Source of the DNA: VRUE01 sp036271315
GTDB lineage: Bacteria; Actinomycetota; Thermoleophilia; Solirubrobacterales; 70-9
Length of the DNA: 64,000 nt
Direction of reading: 5' to 3'
NCBI GenBank assembly: GCA_036271315.1
Contig: DATBAV010000043.1
Span: 1 to 64,000, forward strand
A program made the position numbers and the translations under genes. Positions 49,241 to 58,908 of this stretch are shown in pieces. Numbering within the stretch: the stretch's first letter is position 1; each line of letters opens with the position of its first letter. The notes beneath the pieces were generated by a model. It ran no database searches. It saw only the letters and a list, made by a program, of their open reading frames with translations, and was not told the origin of the DNA.

Positions 49241-50839
49241 ATGGCAACGGTCCGCGAGGCAAGCTTCGACCTCTTCCGGGAGCTGGGGATGACGACGATG
49301 TTCGGCAACCCCGGCTCGACCGAGCTGCCGATGCTCGCCGATTTCCCCTCCGACTTCCGCTACGTGCTCGGCCTGCAGGAGGCGGTCGTGGTCGGCATGG
49401 CCGACGGCTACGCCCAGGCCTCGGGCCGCACGACGATGGCCAACCTGCACACCGCGCCCGGCGTCGGCAACGCGATGGGGGCGATCTTCAACGCCCAGGC
49501 CAACCACTCGCCGCTGCTGATCACCGCCGGCCAGCAGGCGCGGGCGCAGATCACCCTGCAGGCCAACCTGACCAATCGCGACGCGATCCGCATGCCCCAC
49601 CCGCTGGTCAAGTGGGCCTTCGAGCCGGCCCGGGCCGAGGACGTTCCGCTCGCCCTCGCCCACGGCGCCCACCTCGCCGGCCTGCCGCCAAAGGGCCCGA
49701 CCTTCGTCTCGCTGCCGATGGACGACTGGTACGCCGAGGTCGACGAGGCCGACGCGCGCGAGGCGATCGCCCGCAAGGTCAGCGGCCGCGCCGCCGCCGA
49801 CCCGGCCGCCGTCCGGGTCCTCGCCGACCGGCTCGACGCCGCCACCAACCCGGTCATGGTCGCCGGTCCCGATATCGACGCCTCCGGCGCCTGGGACCTG
49901 GCAATAGCGCTCGCCGAGCGCCAGCACCTGCCGGTCTGGGCGACCCCGGCCACGGGTGGCGGGCGCCTCGGCTTTCCCGAGAACCACCCGAACTACCGCG
50001 GCGTGCTGCCACCGGCAATCGGTCCCGTCGGCCAGACCCTCGAGGGTCACGACCTGATCCTCGTCCTCGGCAGCTCCGTCTTCCCTTACTACCCATACAT
50101 CCCCGGGCCGCTGCTGCCTGAGGGCGCCAAGCTGGTCGCAATCACCAGCGATCCGGACGAGGCCGCCCGGGCGCCGATGGGCGACGCGCTCGTTGCCGAC
50201 GTGAAGCTGACCCTTGCTGCCCTGCTCGAGGATCTGCCCGAGTCCGCCCGCCCTGCGCCGGAGCCGAATCCCGGGCCGCAGGAAATTCCGCCCAGCGACC
50301 CGCTCAATTCCTCCACGGTGCACACCGCCCTCGCCGAGGTCTTTCCGGATGACGGCATCGTCGTGCTCGAGTCGCCCTCCAGCACCCTCGCCCTGCGCAA
50401 CCAGATGCGCCTCTCGCGCCCCGGCAGCTACTACTTCGCTGCTGGCGGCGGCCTCGGCTTCGGCCTCGCCGCCTCGGTCGGCGTGCAGCTCGCCCAGCCC
50501 GACCGTCCGGTCGTCTGCGTGGTCGGCGAGGGCTCGGTCCAGTACGCGGTCAGCGCCTTCTGGAGCGCCGTCGCCTACAAGGTGCCGGTCACCTTCCTGG
50601 TCGTGCGCAACGAGGAGTACGCGATCCTCAAGTGGTTCGCCGAGGTCGAGCAGGTTGCCGGAGCGCCCGGCCTCGACCTGCCCAAGCTCGACGTCGCCGC
50701 GGTAGCCGCGGGCTACGGCGTCAACGCGACCCGGGTCAAGGACCGCGACGAGGTCCGCGACGCCCTGCAGAAAGCGTTCGCCTCTTCGCAGCCGGAGCTG
50801 GTCGAAGTCCCGGTCGCGCCGGGGATGTCCCTCTTTTAG
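49241..50839 (+). CDS. Benzoylformate decarboxylase-like ThDP enzyme
   Basis: 532 residues. S26 (GNPGSTELP), E47 (GLQEAVVVG) and H70 (NLHTAPG) align without gaps to benzoylformate decarboxylase. The second active-site histidine (H281 of the Pseudomonas enzyme) is replaced by Y284 (VFPYYPY). The ThDP metal motif is GEGSVQYAVSAFWS with RN further on, where the classical enzyme has GDG and NN. It likely decarboxylates an aryl or branched 2-oxoacid made by the next gene's dehydrogenase, nine bases downstream. Confidence 0.85.
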   Translation: MATVREASFDLFRELGMTTMFGNPGSTELPMLADFPSDFRYVLGLQEAVVVGMADGYAQASGRTTMANLHTAPGVGNAMGAIFNAQANHSPLLITAGQQARAQITLQANLTNRDAIRMPHPLVKWAFEPARAEDVPLALAHGAHLAGLPPKGPTFVSLPMDDWYAEVDEADAREAIARKVSGRAAADPAAVRVLADRLDAATNPVMVAGPDIDASGAWDLAIALAERQHLPVWATPATGGGRLGFPENHPNYRGVLPPAIGPVGQTLEGHDLILVLGSSVFPYYPYIPGPLLPEGAKLVAITSDPDEAARAPMGDALVADVKLTLAALLEDLPESARPAPEPNPGPQEIPPSDPLNSSTVHTALAEVFPDDGIVVLESPSSTLALRNQMRLSRPGSYYFAAGGGLGFGLAASVGVQLAQPDRPVVCVVGEGSVQYAVSAFWSAVAYKVPVTFLVVRNEEYAILKWFAEVEQVAGAPGLDLPKLDVAAVAAGYGVNATRVKDRDEVRDALQKAFASSQPELVEVPVAPGMSLF

Positions 50840-50848
50840 GGCCGGACG

Positions 50849-53728
50849 ATGGCGTTGCTGGAGAGCAAACCGGCACCCGATCGCGCCCCCGACAGCCTCG
50901 CCGCCGGCACGCCCTCCCCGCTGCGTGGGGAACTGGAGCAACTGCTCGGTGCCGACCGCGTGCTCGCCCGCGCCAGCGACATCGTCCGCTACGCCTCCGA
51001 CGCTAGCCCCTACCGGCTGCTGCCGCAGGTCGTGGTGATGGCGCGCGACGCCGGGGACGTCGCCAAGACGCTCGCCTTCGGCAAGCGCAGTGGCATCCCG
51101 GTCACCTTCCGCGCCGGCGGCACCAGCCTCAACGGCCAGGGCCAGAGCGACGGCATCCTCGTCGACGTGCGCCGCCACTTCAGCGGCGTCGCGGTTGAGT
51201 CGGGCTTGCCGCGGGAGGGCGGCGAGGAGATCGAGGCCGCCTTCGCCCGGGTCAAGCCCGGCACCGTGCTCGGCCACGCCAACCGCGTGCTCGCCCCGCA
51301 CGGTCGCAAGCTCGGCCCCGACCCGGCCAGCACCGACATCGCCTGCGTCGGCGGCGTGATCGCCAACAACTCGGGCGGGATGCGCTGCGGTGTGACCAAG
51401 GACTCCTACTCGACGGTCAGCTCGATGACGCTGGTGCTCCCCTCCGGGACGATGATCGACACCGCCGCCCCCGACGCGGCCGAGCGCTTTGCGGCCGAGG
51501 AGCCCGAGCTGGCGAAAGGCCTGGAAGCGATCCGCGACGAGATCCGCGCCGACGCCGAGCTGAGCGAGCGCATCCGCCGCAAGTTCGCGATCAAGAACAC
51601 CACCGGCTACCGGCTCTGCGCCTTCCTCGACGCCGACGAGCCGCTGGAGATATTCCGCCGCCTCGTCGTCGGCTCCGAGGGCACGCTCGCCTTCGTCGCC
51701 GAGGCGGTCTTCGAGACCGTGCTGCTTCCCGCTCGCACGACCACTGCCTGGGTCCACTTTCCCGGCATCGACGAGGCGATTTCCCCGGTCCGCGACCTGG
51801 TCGACAGCGGCGCCACCGCGGTCGAGCTGATGGTGGCGCCCGCCCTGATCACCGCCGCCTGGAACATGGTCGGCGCGCCGGAGGAGTGGAAAGAACTGCC
51901 GCCGGAGTCGGCGGTGCTGCTGGTCGAGTACGGCGCCGAAAGCGACGCGGAGCTCGACGCCTACGTCGCCAGGGCGGGCGAGATCTTCGCCGGCCACGAG
52001 ACGATCAAGCCGTACGAATTCACCCGCGAGGCGGAGGGGGTCGAGCTGGCCTGGCGCGTGCGCGAGGGCCTGCACGGCCTGATCGGCCGCCTGCGCCTGC
52101 CCGGCACGGCGCTGATCGTCGAGGACGTCTGCGTGCCGCCGGAGCGGATCGCCGAGGGCGCTCGTGACCTCCAGGCCCTGCTCGGCGAGCATGGCTTCCT
52201 GCCCGGCGTCGCCGGCCACGCCTCCGCCGGCAACCTGCACTTCATGCTGACCCCGGACTTCGCCAAGCAGGAGGACCTCGAGCGCTACGAGGCCTTCATG
52301 GCGAAGCTGGTCGAGCTGATCGTCGGTAAGTACGACGGCTCGCTCAAGGCCGAGCACGGCACCGGGATCAACATGGCCCCATATGTCGAGCGCGAGTGGG
52401 GGGAGGTGGCGACCGAGCTGATGTGGCGGATCAAGCAGCTCGCCGATCCCGACGGCGTGCTCAACCCCGGCGTCGTCCTCAATCGCGACCCCGGCGTCCA
52501 CCTGCGCAACCTCAAAACGACGCCGGCGATCGAGGACTCGGCGACGACTTGCGTCGAGTGCGGCTTCTGCGAGCCGGTCTGTCCCAGCCGTAACCTGACC
52601 ACGACGCCGCGCCAGCGCATCGTCCTGCGCCGCGAGATCGCCCGCCAGCCCGAGGGCTCGCCGCTGCGCAAGGCGCTGCTCGAGGAGTACGAGTACGACT
52701 CGCTCGAGACCTGCGCCGCCGACGGCTCCTGCCAGCTCGCCTGCCCGGTCGGGATCGACACCGGCGCGCTGGTCAGGGAACTGCGCAAGCAGGGGCACGG
52801 TGAGCGGGCCGAAGCGGCGGCGCTGGCGGCGGCCAAGCGCTGGCGCACGGTCGAGGCGGCTTCGCGACTGGGACTGCGACTGGGTGGGCCGTTGGTGCGG
52901 CGGACCAAGCGTGGGCGTGGACTGCCGGGACCCGCAAAGGGGGGAGCAGGGGGTGTCCCTCTCCCGACAAAAGCGGGGAGTGTCGGGAGAGGGACACCCC
53001 CTGCTCCTCGAAGCGGGGCCGCGGCCGTCTACGTTCCGAGTTGCACGAATCGCATCTTTGGCGGGAACCCGGTCGAGGCCCTCGTGGCGGTTTCGGCTCG
53101 GGCTGGGATGCCGGTATGGATTCCCGACGACGTTGCCGGGAGCTGTTGTGGCTTGCCCTGGAGCTCGAAGGGGTTCGGGGCGGCGCATGCGCACAAGGCG
53201 AACGAGATGGTTGTCAAGCTCTGGCGCTGGAGTGGGGAGGGGGCGCTGCCGATCGTGATCGACGCCGCCTCCTGCACGCAGGGCATCGCCGATCCGGGCG
53301 AGGGGGTGCTTTCTGAGGAGAACGCCGGGCGCCTGGCCAAGCTCGAGATCATCGACTCGGTCGCCTGGGCGCACGATCGCCTGCTGCCCTCGCTCGAGCT
53401 CAAGGAAAAGGTCGGCTCGGCCACCGTGCACCCGACCTGCGCCACCCGCCACATGGGCCTGGCGCTGCGCCTGCGCTCGCTCGCCGGGGCCCTCGCCGAC
53501 GACGTTTACGTCGCCCCGTCGGCGACTTGCTGCGGCTTCGCCGGCGACCGCGGCATCTCCCACCCCGAGCTGACCGAGGCGGCGACCCGTCCCCAGGCCG
53601 AAGAGCTCGCCGGCCGCCACTTCGATGCCCACCTCTCCAATAACCGCACCTGCGAGATCGGCCTCAGCCGCGCCACCGGTGCCGAGTACGAGTCGGTGCT
53701 GATCCTGCTCGAGCGGCTCAGCCGCTGA
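50849..53728 (+). CDS. Fused FAD-linked 2-hydroxyacid dehydrogenase and Fe-S/CCG protein
   Basis: 959 residues. FAD-binding PCMH domain about 50-280 (VTFRAGGTSLNGQGQSDGI, GPDPASTDIACVGGVIANNS), FAD-oxidase C-terminal domain about 300-545 (ending LKAEHGTGINMAPY), two 4Fe-4S clusters (CVECGFCEPVCPS about 568; CAADGSCQLACPVG about 621) and CCG domains (GSCCGLPW about 765; ATCCGFAGD about 892). This GlcD/GlcF-type fusion would oxidise a D-2-hydroxyacid (lactate, mandelate, hydroxyglutarate). Repeat A3 inserts in frame at about 698-720. Confidence 0.9.
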   Translation: MALLESKPAPDRAPDSLAAGTPSPLRGELEQLLGADRVLARASDIVRYASDASPYRLLPQVVVMARDAGDVAKTLAFGKRSGIPVTFRAGGTSLNGQGQSDGILVDVRRHFSGVAVESGLPREGGEEIEAAFARVKPGTVLGHANRVLAPHGRKLGPDPASTDIACVGGVIANNSGGMRCGVTKDSYSTVSSMTLVLPSGTMIDTAAPDAAERFAAEEPELAKGLEAIRDEIRADAELSERIRRKFAIKNTTGYRLCAFLDADEPLEIFRRLVVGSEGTLAFVAEAVFETVLLPARTTTAWVHFPGIDEAISPVRDLVDSGATAVELMVAPALITAAWNMVGAPEEWKELPPESAVLLVEYGAESDAELDAYVARAGEIFAGHETIKPYEFTREAEGVELAWRVREGLHGLIGRLRLPGTALIVEDVCVPPERIAEGARDLQALLGEHGFLPGVAGHASAGNLHFMLTPDFAKQEDLERYEAFMAKLVELIVGKYDGSLKAEHGTGINMAPYVEREWGEVATELMWRIKQLADPDGVLNPGVVLNRDPGVHLRNLKTTPAIEDSATTCVECGFCEPVCPSRNLTTTPRQRIVLRREIARQPEGSPLRKALLEEYEYDSLETCAADGSCQLACPVGIDTGALVRELRKQGHGERAEAAALAAAKRWRTVEAASRLGLRLGGPLVRRTKRGRGLPGPAKGGAGGVPLPTKAGSVGRGTPPAPRSGAAAVYVPSCTNRIFGGNPVEALVAVSARAGMPVWIPDDVAGSCCGLPWSSKGFGAAHAHKANEMVVKLWRWSGEGALPIVIDAASCTQGIADPGEGVLSEENAGRLAKLEIIDSVAWAHDRLLPSLELKEKVGSATVHPTCATRHMGLALRLRSLAGALADDVYVAPSATCCGFAGDRGISHPELTEAATRPQAEELAGRHFDAHLSNNRTCEIGLSRATGAEYESVLILLERLSR
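52943..53007. repeat. Palindromic repeat A3, in frame in the dehydrogenase gene
   Basis: Perfect 26-bp arms (52943-52968 and 52982-53007) around the loop AAAAGCGGGGAGT, which shares AGCGGGGAG with A1 and A2. Translated as a Gly/Pro/Ser-rich linker (GGAGGVPLPTKAGSVGRGTP) before the CCG domains. Confidence 0.85.
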
Positions 53729-54601
53729 TCAGGACTTCGCCGCGGCAACCGCCGCCGCGCCCTGCTCATCGGCTTCGGCCTCGACCTCGCGGATCGTCGT
53801 CAAGACCCGCCGGTCGCTGTCCATGCGACCGTCGAGCAGCGGGTTGATCAGGCCGCGGAATGCCGAGACGTAGCGCCACCACTTCGGCGCGAAGATCCGC
53901 GGCGCCCGTTCTTCGATCCCGCGCACCACGGCGGCGCCGGCCTGATCGGGCGTGATCCGTTTCCTCAAGAACTCGGGCAGGTTCTGCTGCATGCGATCGC
54001 CATTTGCTGCGACCGCGTCCTGGACCATCTTGGTATCGACCCAGCCGAAGTAGGCGACGCTGGCGCTGGCGCCTAGCGGCGTCAGCTCGGCCCGCAGCGA
54101 GCGGCCCAGCGACTCGACTCCCGACTTGGCGACGGCGTAGGGGCTGTTGAGCATGCCGTTGACGAAGGCGTAGACCGAGGAGGTGACGACGATGTGCCCC
54201 TGTCGCTCGACCACCTGCGGCAGCGCCGCTCTCACCGTGCGCCAGACGCCGAGCATGTCGACCTCGAAGACCCGCTCCCACTCCTCGACGCCGATCCCGC
54301 GCACGGTCGCCATCTGCTTCTGGGCGATGCCGGCGTTGGCGACGACGACGTCGAGGCCGCCAAAGCGGTCGACCGTCTCGGCGACCGACTGCATCACGGC
54401 GCTGTGGTCGGTGACGTCGGTGGCGAGCCCGATTGCCCGCGGCCCGATCCGCTCGGCCGCCTCGCGCGCCTCGGCGGCGTCGATGTCGAGGACCGTGACC
54501 GAGGCGCCGCGCAGGTGCAGCTGACGGGCCGTCTCGTAGCCGATCCCGCGAGCCGCGCCGGTGACCAGCGCGACCTTTCCGTTCAAGTCGTAAGCGGGCA
54601 T
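53729..54601 (-). CDS. Short-chain dehydrogenase/reductase 1
   Basis: 290 residues from ATG 54601. NAD(P) motif VTGAARGIGYET, NAG in VVANAGIAQ, catalytic S in VVTSSVYA and Y-x-x-x-K in SPYAVAKSG. The stop abuts that of the dehydrogenase gene (TGATCA). It is a tandem paralogue of the next gene (both end KWxRYVSAFRGLINPLL). Substrate unknown. Confidence 0.9.
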   Translation of the reverse strand: MPAYDLNGKVALVTGAARGIGYETARQLHLRGASVTVLDIDAAEAREAAERIGPRAIGLATDVTDHSAVMQSVAETVDRFGGLDVVVANAGIAQKQMATVRGIGVEEWERVFEVDMLGVWRTVRAALPQVVERQGHIVVTSSVYAFVNGMLNSPYAVAKSGVESLGRSLRAELTPLGASASVAYFGWVDTKMVQDAVAANGDRMQQNLPEFLRKRITPDQAGAAVVRGIEERAPRIFAPKWWRYVSAFRGLINPLLDGRMDSDRRVLTTIREVEAEADEQGAAAVAAAKS

Positions 54602-54613
54602 GCGGCGGGCAGC

Positions 54614-55492
54614 CTAACGCGACGCGGTGGGGGTGGAGGCTTTGTCGTCGCCGCCGGCTTCAACCGCCTCGGCCTCGCGGATCGCGGCGGCCATGCGCGA
54701 GTCGCGCTCGACCCGGCGCTCGAGCAGCGGGTTGATCAGGCCGCGGAAGGCGGAGACGTAGCGCAGCCACTTCGGCGCGAAGATCCGCGGCGCCCGCTCC
54801 TCGATCCCGGCGACGATCGCCGCACCGGCGGCGGCGGGCGTCGTTCGTTTAAGCAGAAAGTCCGGGGAGAACTCCTGCAGCAGCTTGGTCCCCGGCTTCT
54901 CGAAGGTGTCCTGGACCATCTTGGTGTCGATCCAGCTGAAGTAGACGACGCTGGCGCTGGCCCCGAACGGCGCCAGCTCGGCTCGCAGCGAGCGGCCGAA
55001 GGCCTCGACCGCGGCCTTCGAGGTCGCGTAAGGGCTCATCAGCATGCCGTTGACGAAGGCCGCCGCCGAGGCGACGATGACGACCTGGCCGTTGCGCTCG
55101 CTGATCTGCGGCAGCGCCGCCCGCACCGTGTGCCAGACGCCCATCAGGTTGACGTCGATCACCCGCTCCCACTCCTCGACCGGCATCGCCCGCGTGGTCG
55201 TGATTGTGGGCGGCGCGATCCCCGCGTTCGCCATCGCTATGTCGAGGCCGCCGAAGCGCTCGACCGTCTCCGCAACCGCGGCTCGCATCGCGCCCGCGTC
55301 GGTGACGTCGCCGCCGATTCCGAGGGTGCGCTCGCCGATCCGCTCGGCCGCTTCGCTTGCCTCGGTGGCGTCGAGGTCGACGACGGCGATCGAGGCGCCG
55401 CGCGCGTGCAGCTGGCGCGCCGTTTCGAAGCCGATCCCGCGGGCGGCGCCGGTGACGAGCGCCACCTTGCCGTTGAGGTCGTAGGTGGGCAC
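54614..55492 (-). CDS. Short-chain dehydrogenase/reductase 2
   Basis: 292 residues from GTG 55492. Same motifs: VTGAARGIGFET, MANAGIAPP, IVASAAAFV, SPYATSKAAV. High similarity to the gene 12 bases downstream indicates tandem duplication followed by divergence, mainly in the substrate loop (about 190-215). Shares an intergenic region with the divergent ileS. Confidence 0.9.
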   Translation of the reverse strand: MPTYDLNGKVALVTGAARGIGFETARQLHARGASIAVVDLDATEASEAAERIGERTLGIGGDVTDAGAMRAAVAETVERFGGLDIAMANAGIAPPTITTTRAMPVEEWERVIDVNLMGVWHTVRAALPQISERNGQVVIVASAAAFVNGMLMSPYATSKAAVEAFGRSLRAELAPFGASASVVYFSWIDTKMVQDTFEKPGTKLLQEFSPDFLLKRTTPAAAGAAIVAGIEERAPRIFAPKWLRYVSAFRGLINPLLERRVERDSRMAAAIREAEAVEAGGDDKASTPTASR

Positions 55493-55587
55493 GCGGCAAG
55501 ACTAATGCGTACCGATCCCACCCGTTAGGCACGGCCCGTCGGGACAGGGCGTCAGGAACAGAGGGCCGCTCCTAGAATCACCCGTCC

Positions 55588-58500
55588 ATGCCCGGCTTCC
55601 GCCCCGTCGACACCAAGCAGTCCTTCCCCGAGCTGGAGGAGCGAGTGCTGGAGCGTTGGCGCGAGCGCGAGGTCTTCCAGCGCTCGCTCGACCAGCGCGA
55701 GAGCGCGCCGATCTGGAACTTCTACGAGGGCCCGCCGACCGCCAACGGCCGCCCCGGCTCCCACCACGTCCTCGCTCGCGTCTTCAAGGACATCTACCCG
55801 CGCTACCGCTCGATGTGCGGCTACCGGGTGCCGCGCAAGGCCGGCTGGGACTGCCACGGGCTGCCGGTCGAGATCGAGGTCGAAAAGCAGCTCGGGATCT
55901 CCTCCAAGCAGGAGATCGAGAAGTACGGCATCGACAAGTTCAACGCGCGCTGCCGCGAGTCGGTCTTCGAGTACGTCGAGGAGTGGAACAAGCTGACCGA
56001 GCGGATCGGCTTCTGGATCGACCTCGACGATCCCTACGTCACCCTCGACGACGACTACATCGAGTCGGTCTGGTGGTCGCTGAAGCAGCTCTGGGACAAG
56101 GACCGCCTGTACGAGGGCCACAAGGTCGTGCCCTACTGCCCGCGCTGCGGCACGGCGCTCTCCTCGCACGAGGTAGCGCTTGGCTACAAAGACGTCGAGG
56201 ACCCCTCCGTCTTCATAAAAATTCCGCTCGTCCCGGCGGTGGCCGCCGCCGCCCCCGGACGCGGGAGCGAGGGCGGATCCATATCTGATTCCTCCGCCCT
56301 CGCGGGAGCAGAGGAGGCGGCGGAATTTCTTCTGGTCTGGACGACGACCCCGTGGACGTTGCCGGGCAACGTCGCGGTCGCCGTCGCGCCCGAGGTCACC
56401 TACGTCAAGGCCCGCTGCGGCGAGGAGGTCTTGATCCTCGCCGAGCCGCTGCTCGAGCGGGTGCTGGGCGAGGACGTCGAGGTGCTCGAGCGCCTGCCGG
56501 GCTCCGCCCTGGTCGGCCGGAGATACAAGGGCCCCCTCTTCGAGCTCGAGGAGGAGCCCGCCAACGCCTTCCGCGTCGTCGCCGGCGACTTCGTCACCAC
56601 CGAGGACGGCACCGGGCTGGTCCACATCGCTCCCGCCTTCGGCGAAGACGACTACGCGGTCGCCGCCGCCAACGGCATCTTCGACCCGACCAGCGCCGGC
56701 ACGCTCTTCAACCCGGTCAATCTCGAAGGCCGCTTCGACCGCCGGGTCAGTGGCTTCGAGGGGCAGTTCGTCAAGGACCCCGAGGTGACCAAGGCGCTGA
56801 TCGCCGACCTCGAGGCGCGCGGCCTGCTCTTCCGCGAGCAGGTCTACGAGCACTCCTACCCGCATTGCTGGCGCTGCGACACGCCGCTGCTCTATTACGC
56901 CAAGTCGAGCTGGTACGTCGCCACCTCGCAGGCGCGCGACAAGCTGCTCGCCAACAACGAGACGATCGGCTGGCACCCCGAGCACATCAAGGACGGCCGC
57001 TTTGGCAAGTGGCTGGAGAACAACGTCGACTGGGCGCTCTCGCGCGACCGCTACTGGGGCACGCCGCTGCCGATCTGGCACTGCACCAAAGGCGATTGCA
57101 CCGAGCTCTACTGCGCCGGCTCGGTCGCCGAGCTGCGTGAGCGGGCGAGGGGAGAGGTGCCCGAGGACCTGCACCGCCCCTACATCGACGAGGTCGTGCT
57201 CGACTGCGAGAGCTGCGGCGGCGAGATGCACCGGGTCAAGTCGGTGATCGACACCTGGTACGACAGCGGCGCGATGCCCTTCGCGCAGCTGCACTACCCG
57301 TTCGAGAATGAGGAGCAGTTCGCCGAACGCTTCCCGGCCGACTTCATCTGCGAGGCGATCGACCAGACCCGCGGCTGGTTCTACACGCTGCTCGCCGAGT
57401 CGACCCTGCTCTTCGACCAATCGAGCTACCGCAACTGCGTCTGCCTCGGCCTGATCCTCGACCCCGAGGGCCAGAAGATGTCGAAGAGCAAGGGCAACGT
57501 GGTCGAGCCCTGGGCCGTGATCTCCGCCCACGGCGCCGACGCCTTCCGCTGGTACTACCTGACCGCGCAGCAGCCCTGGTCGGGCTACCGCTTCTCGGTC
57601 GACACCGTCGGCGAATCGGTCCGCCAATTCCTCCTCACCCTCTGGAACACCTATTCCTTCTGGGTCCTCTACGCCAACGCCGAGGGCCTCGGTCCCGCCG
57701 ACTTTGCCGTCGGCGCGCTGAGTTTGAGGTTTGTCGGGGATGGCCGGGACAAATCTCAAACTCAGCATTCCGATTTGGATCGCTGGGCGCTCTCCAAGCT
57801 GCAGTCGACGATCGCGAGCGTGCGCGAGAACATGGACGAGTTCGACTGCACCGCCGCCGGGCGGGAGATCGCCGAGTACGTCGAGGAGCTCTCCAACTGG
57901 TACGTGCGGCTCTCGCGCCGGCGCTTCTGGGAAGGAGACCGCGCCGCCTTCGCGACCCTGCGCTACTGCCTGCTCGAGGTCGCTGCGCTACTGGCTCCTT
58001 TCACCCCTTTCCTTGCTGAGGAGATCCACCTCAACCTCGCCGGCGGCGAGGCCGAAGCGCTCGGCGAGAGCCCCGACTCGGTCCACCTGCGCGACTTCCC
58101 GGCTGCCGACGCCGCCCTCGCCGACCCCGAGCTCGAGGCGGCGATGGAGGCGGTGCGGCTCACGGTCGAGCTCGGCCGCGCCGCTCGCGCCCAGGCCAAG
58201 GCCAAGGTGCGCCAACCGCTGCGCCGCGCCGTGATCGTCGCCAACGACGCCGAGCGCGCGGCGATCGAGGCCCGCGCCGACCTGGTCACCAGCGAGCTCA
58301 ACGTCAAGGAGCTCGACTTCGTCTCCGAAGAGGCCGACCTGGTCAGCTACGCGGTCAAGCCCAACTACCGCTCGCTCGGCCCACGCTTCGGCAAGCGCAT
58401 GCCCCAGGTGGCCGCCGCGATCGAAGCGCTCGACCCCGTCCACGTCGCCAAGGTGATGGCCGACGGCGGCGAGGTCGGGATCAGCATCGACGGCGACGAT

Positions 58501-58863
58501 CACACGATCGGCCCCGACGAGGTCACCCTCGCCCTGCAGCCACTGGAGGGCTACGAGGTTGAGGCGGAGGCCGGCCACGCCGTCGCCCTGCAGCTTGAGC
58601 TCGACGACGAGCTGCGCCGCGAGGGCCTCGCCCGCGAGATCGTCCACGCCGTCCAGAACGCCCGCAAAGCGGCCGGCCTCGACATCTCCGACCGCATCGA
58701 GCTGACGCTGGGAGGCGACGAGGAGCTGCTTGCCGCCGCTCAAGTCCACGAGCCCTACATAGCCGCCGAGGTTCTAGCCACCTCAGTCGCCTTCGACGCC
58801 GGTGATGGCCCCGCCGTCCGAGTCGACGGCCGCGACCTGCGGATCGACGTCACCAAGTCTTGA
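55588..58863 (+). CDS. ileS: Isoleucyl-tRNA synthetase, IleRS2-like, with two palindromic insertions
   Basis: 1091 residues, longer than the usual 1030-1050. HIGH-type motif GPPTANGRPGSHHV (about 50-63), editing domain with WTTTPWTLPGN, KMSKS at about 631-635, anticodon-binding domain and C-terminal region ending DLRIDVTKS. The GRPGSHHV form is typical of the IleRS2/eukaryal group, often mupirocin-resistant. Repeat E2 adds about 25-30 residues (GRGSEGGSISDSSALAGAEE) just before the editing-domain core, and repeat F adds about 16 (LSLRFVGDGRDKSQTQ) after the catalytic domain. Both keep the frame. Confidence 0.96.
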   Translation: MPGFRPVDTKQSFPELEERVLERWREREVFQRSLDQRESAPIWNFYEGPPTANGRPGSHHVLARVFKDIYPRYRSMCGYRVPRKAGWDCHGLPVEIEVEKQLGISSKQEIEKYGIDKFNARCRESVFEYVEEWNKLTERIGFWIDLDDPYVTLDDDYIESVWWSLKQLWDKDRLYEGHKVVPYCPRCGTALSSHEVALGYKDVEDPSVFIKIPLVPAVAAAAPGRGSEGGSISDSSALAGAEEAAEFLLVWTTTPWTLPGNVAVAVAPEVTYVKARCGEEVLILAEPLLERVLGEDVEVLERLPGSALVGRRYKGPLFELEEEPANAFRVVAGDFVTTEDGTGLVHIAPAFGEDDYAVAAANGIFDPTSAGTLFNPVNLEGRFDRRVSGFEGQFVKDPEVTKALIADLEARGLLFREQVYEHSYPHCWRCDTPLLYYAKSSWYVATSQARDKLLANNETIGWHPEHIKDGRFGKWLENNVDWALSRDRYWGTPLPIWHCTKGDCTELYCAGSVAELRERARGEVPEDLHRPYIDEVVLDCESCGGEMHRVKSVIDTWYDSGAMPFAQLHYPFENEEQFAERFPADFICEAIDQTRGWFYTLLAESTLLFDQSSYRNCVCLGLILDPEGQKMSKSKGNVVEPWAVISAHGADAFRWYYLTAQQPWSGYRFSVDTVGESVRQFLLTLWNTYSFWVLYANAEGLGPADFAVGALSLRFVGDGRDKSQTQHSDLDRWALSKLQSTIASVRENMDEFDCTAAGREIAEYVEELSNWYVRLSRRRFWEGDRAAFATLRYCLLEVAALLAPFTPFLAEEIHLNLAGGEAEALGESPDSVHLRDFPAADAALADPELEAAMEAVRLTVELGRAARAQAKAKVRQPLRRAVIVANDAERAAIEARADLVTSELNVKELDFVSEEADLVSYAVKPNYRSLGPRFGKRMPQVAAAIEALDPVHVAKVMADGGEVGISIDGDDHTIGPDEVTLALQPLEGYEVEAEAGHAVALQLELDDELRREGLAREIVHAVQNARKAAGLDISDRIELTLGGDEELLAAAQVHEPYIAAEVLATSVAFDAGDGPAVRVDGRDLRIDVTKS
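56248..56322. repeat. Palindromic repeat E2, in frame in ileS
   Basis: 75 bases with the same outer flanks and loop as E1, and arms cgagggcgga/tccgccctcg. Compared with E1, five arm positions differ and each is matched by the complementary change. Being 75 bases long it preserves the reading frame. Confidence 0.88.
57717..57766. repeat. Palindromic repeat F, in frame in ileS
   Basis: 19-base arms (57717-57735 and 57748-57766, 18 of 19 matching) around GGGGATGGCCGG. The AT-rich arms (gctgagtttgaggtttgtc) stand out from the GC-rich gene. No second copy with this loop was seen in the window. Confidence 0.75.
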
Positions 58864-58908
58864 CATTCTGCGCGCCACGCGTGCGGCCGAAATGTTTACG
58901 GTGCAATC

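Noticed and set aside
48776..53632. A 1618-codon open frame on the minus strand
   Set aside because: It runs antisense to the decarboxylase and dehydrogenase genes, which have full motif sets. Long antisense frames are expected at this GC, and the translation is low-complexity without any motif.
55552..57768. A 738-codon minus-strand frame across ileS
   Set aside because: It is a shadow of ileS codon bias; the short similarity between its segments comes from the palindromic repeats.
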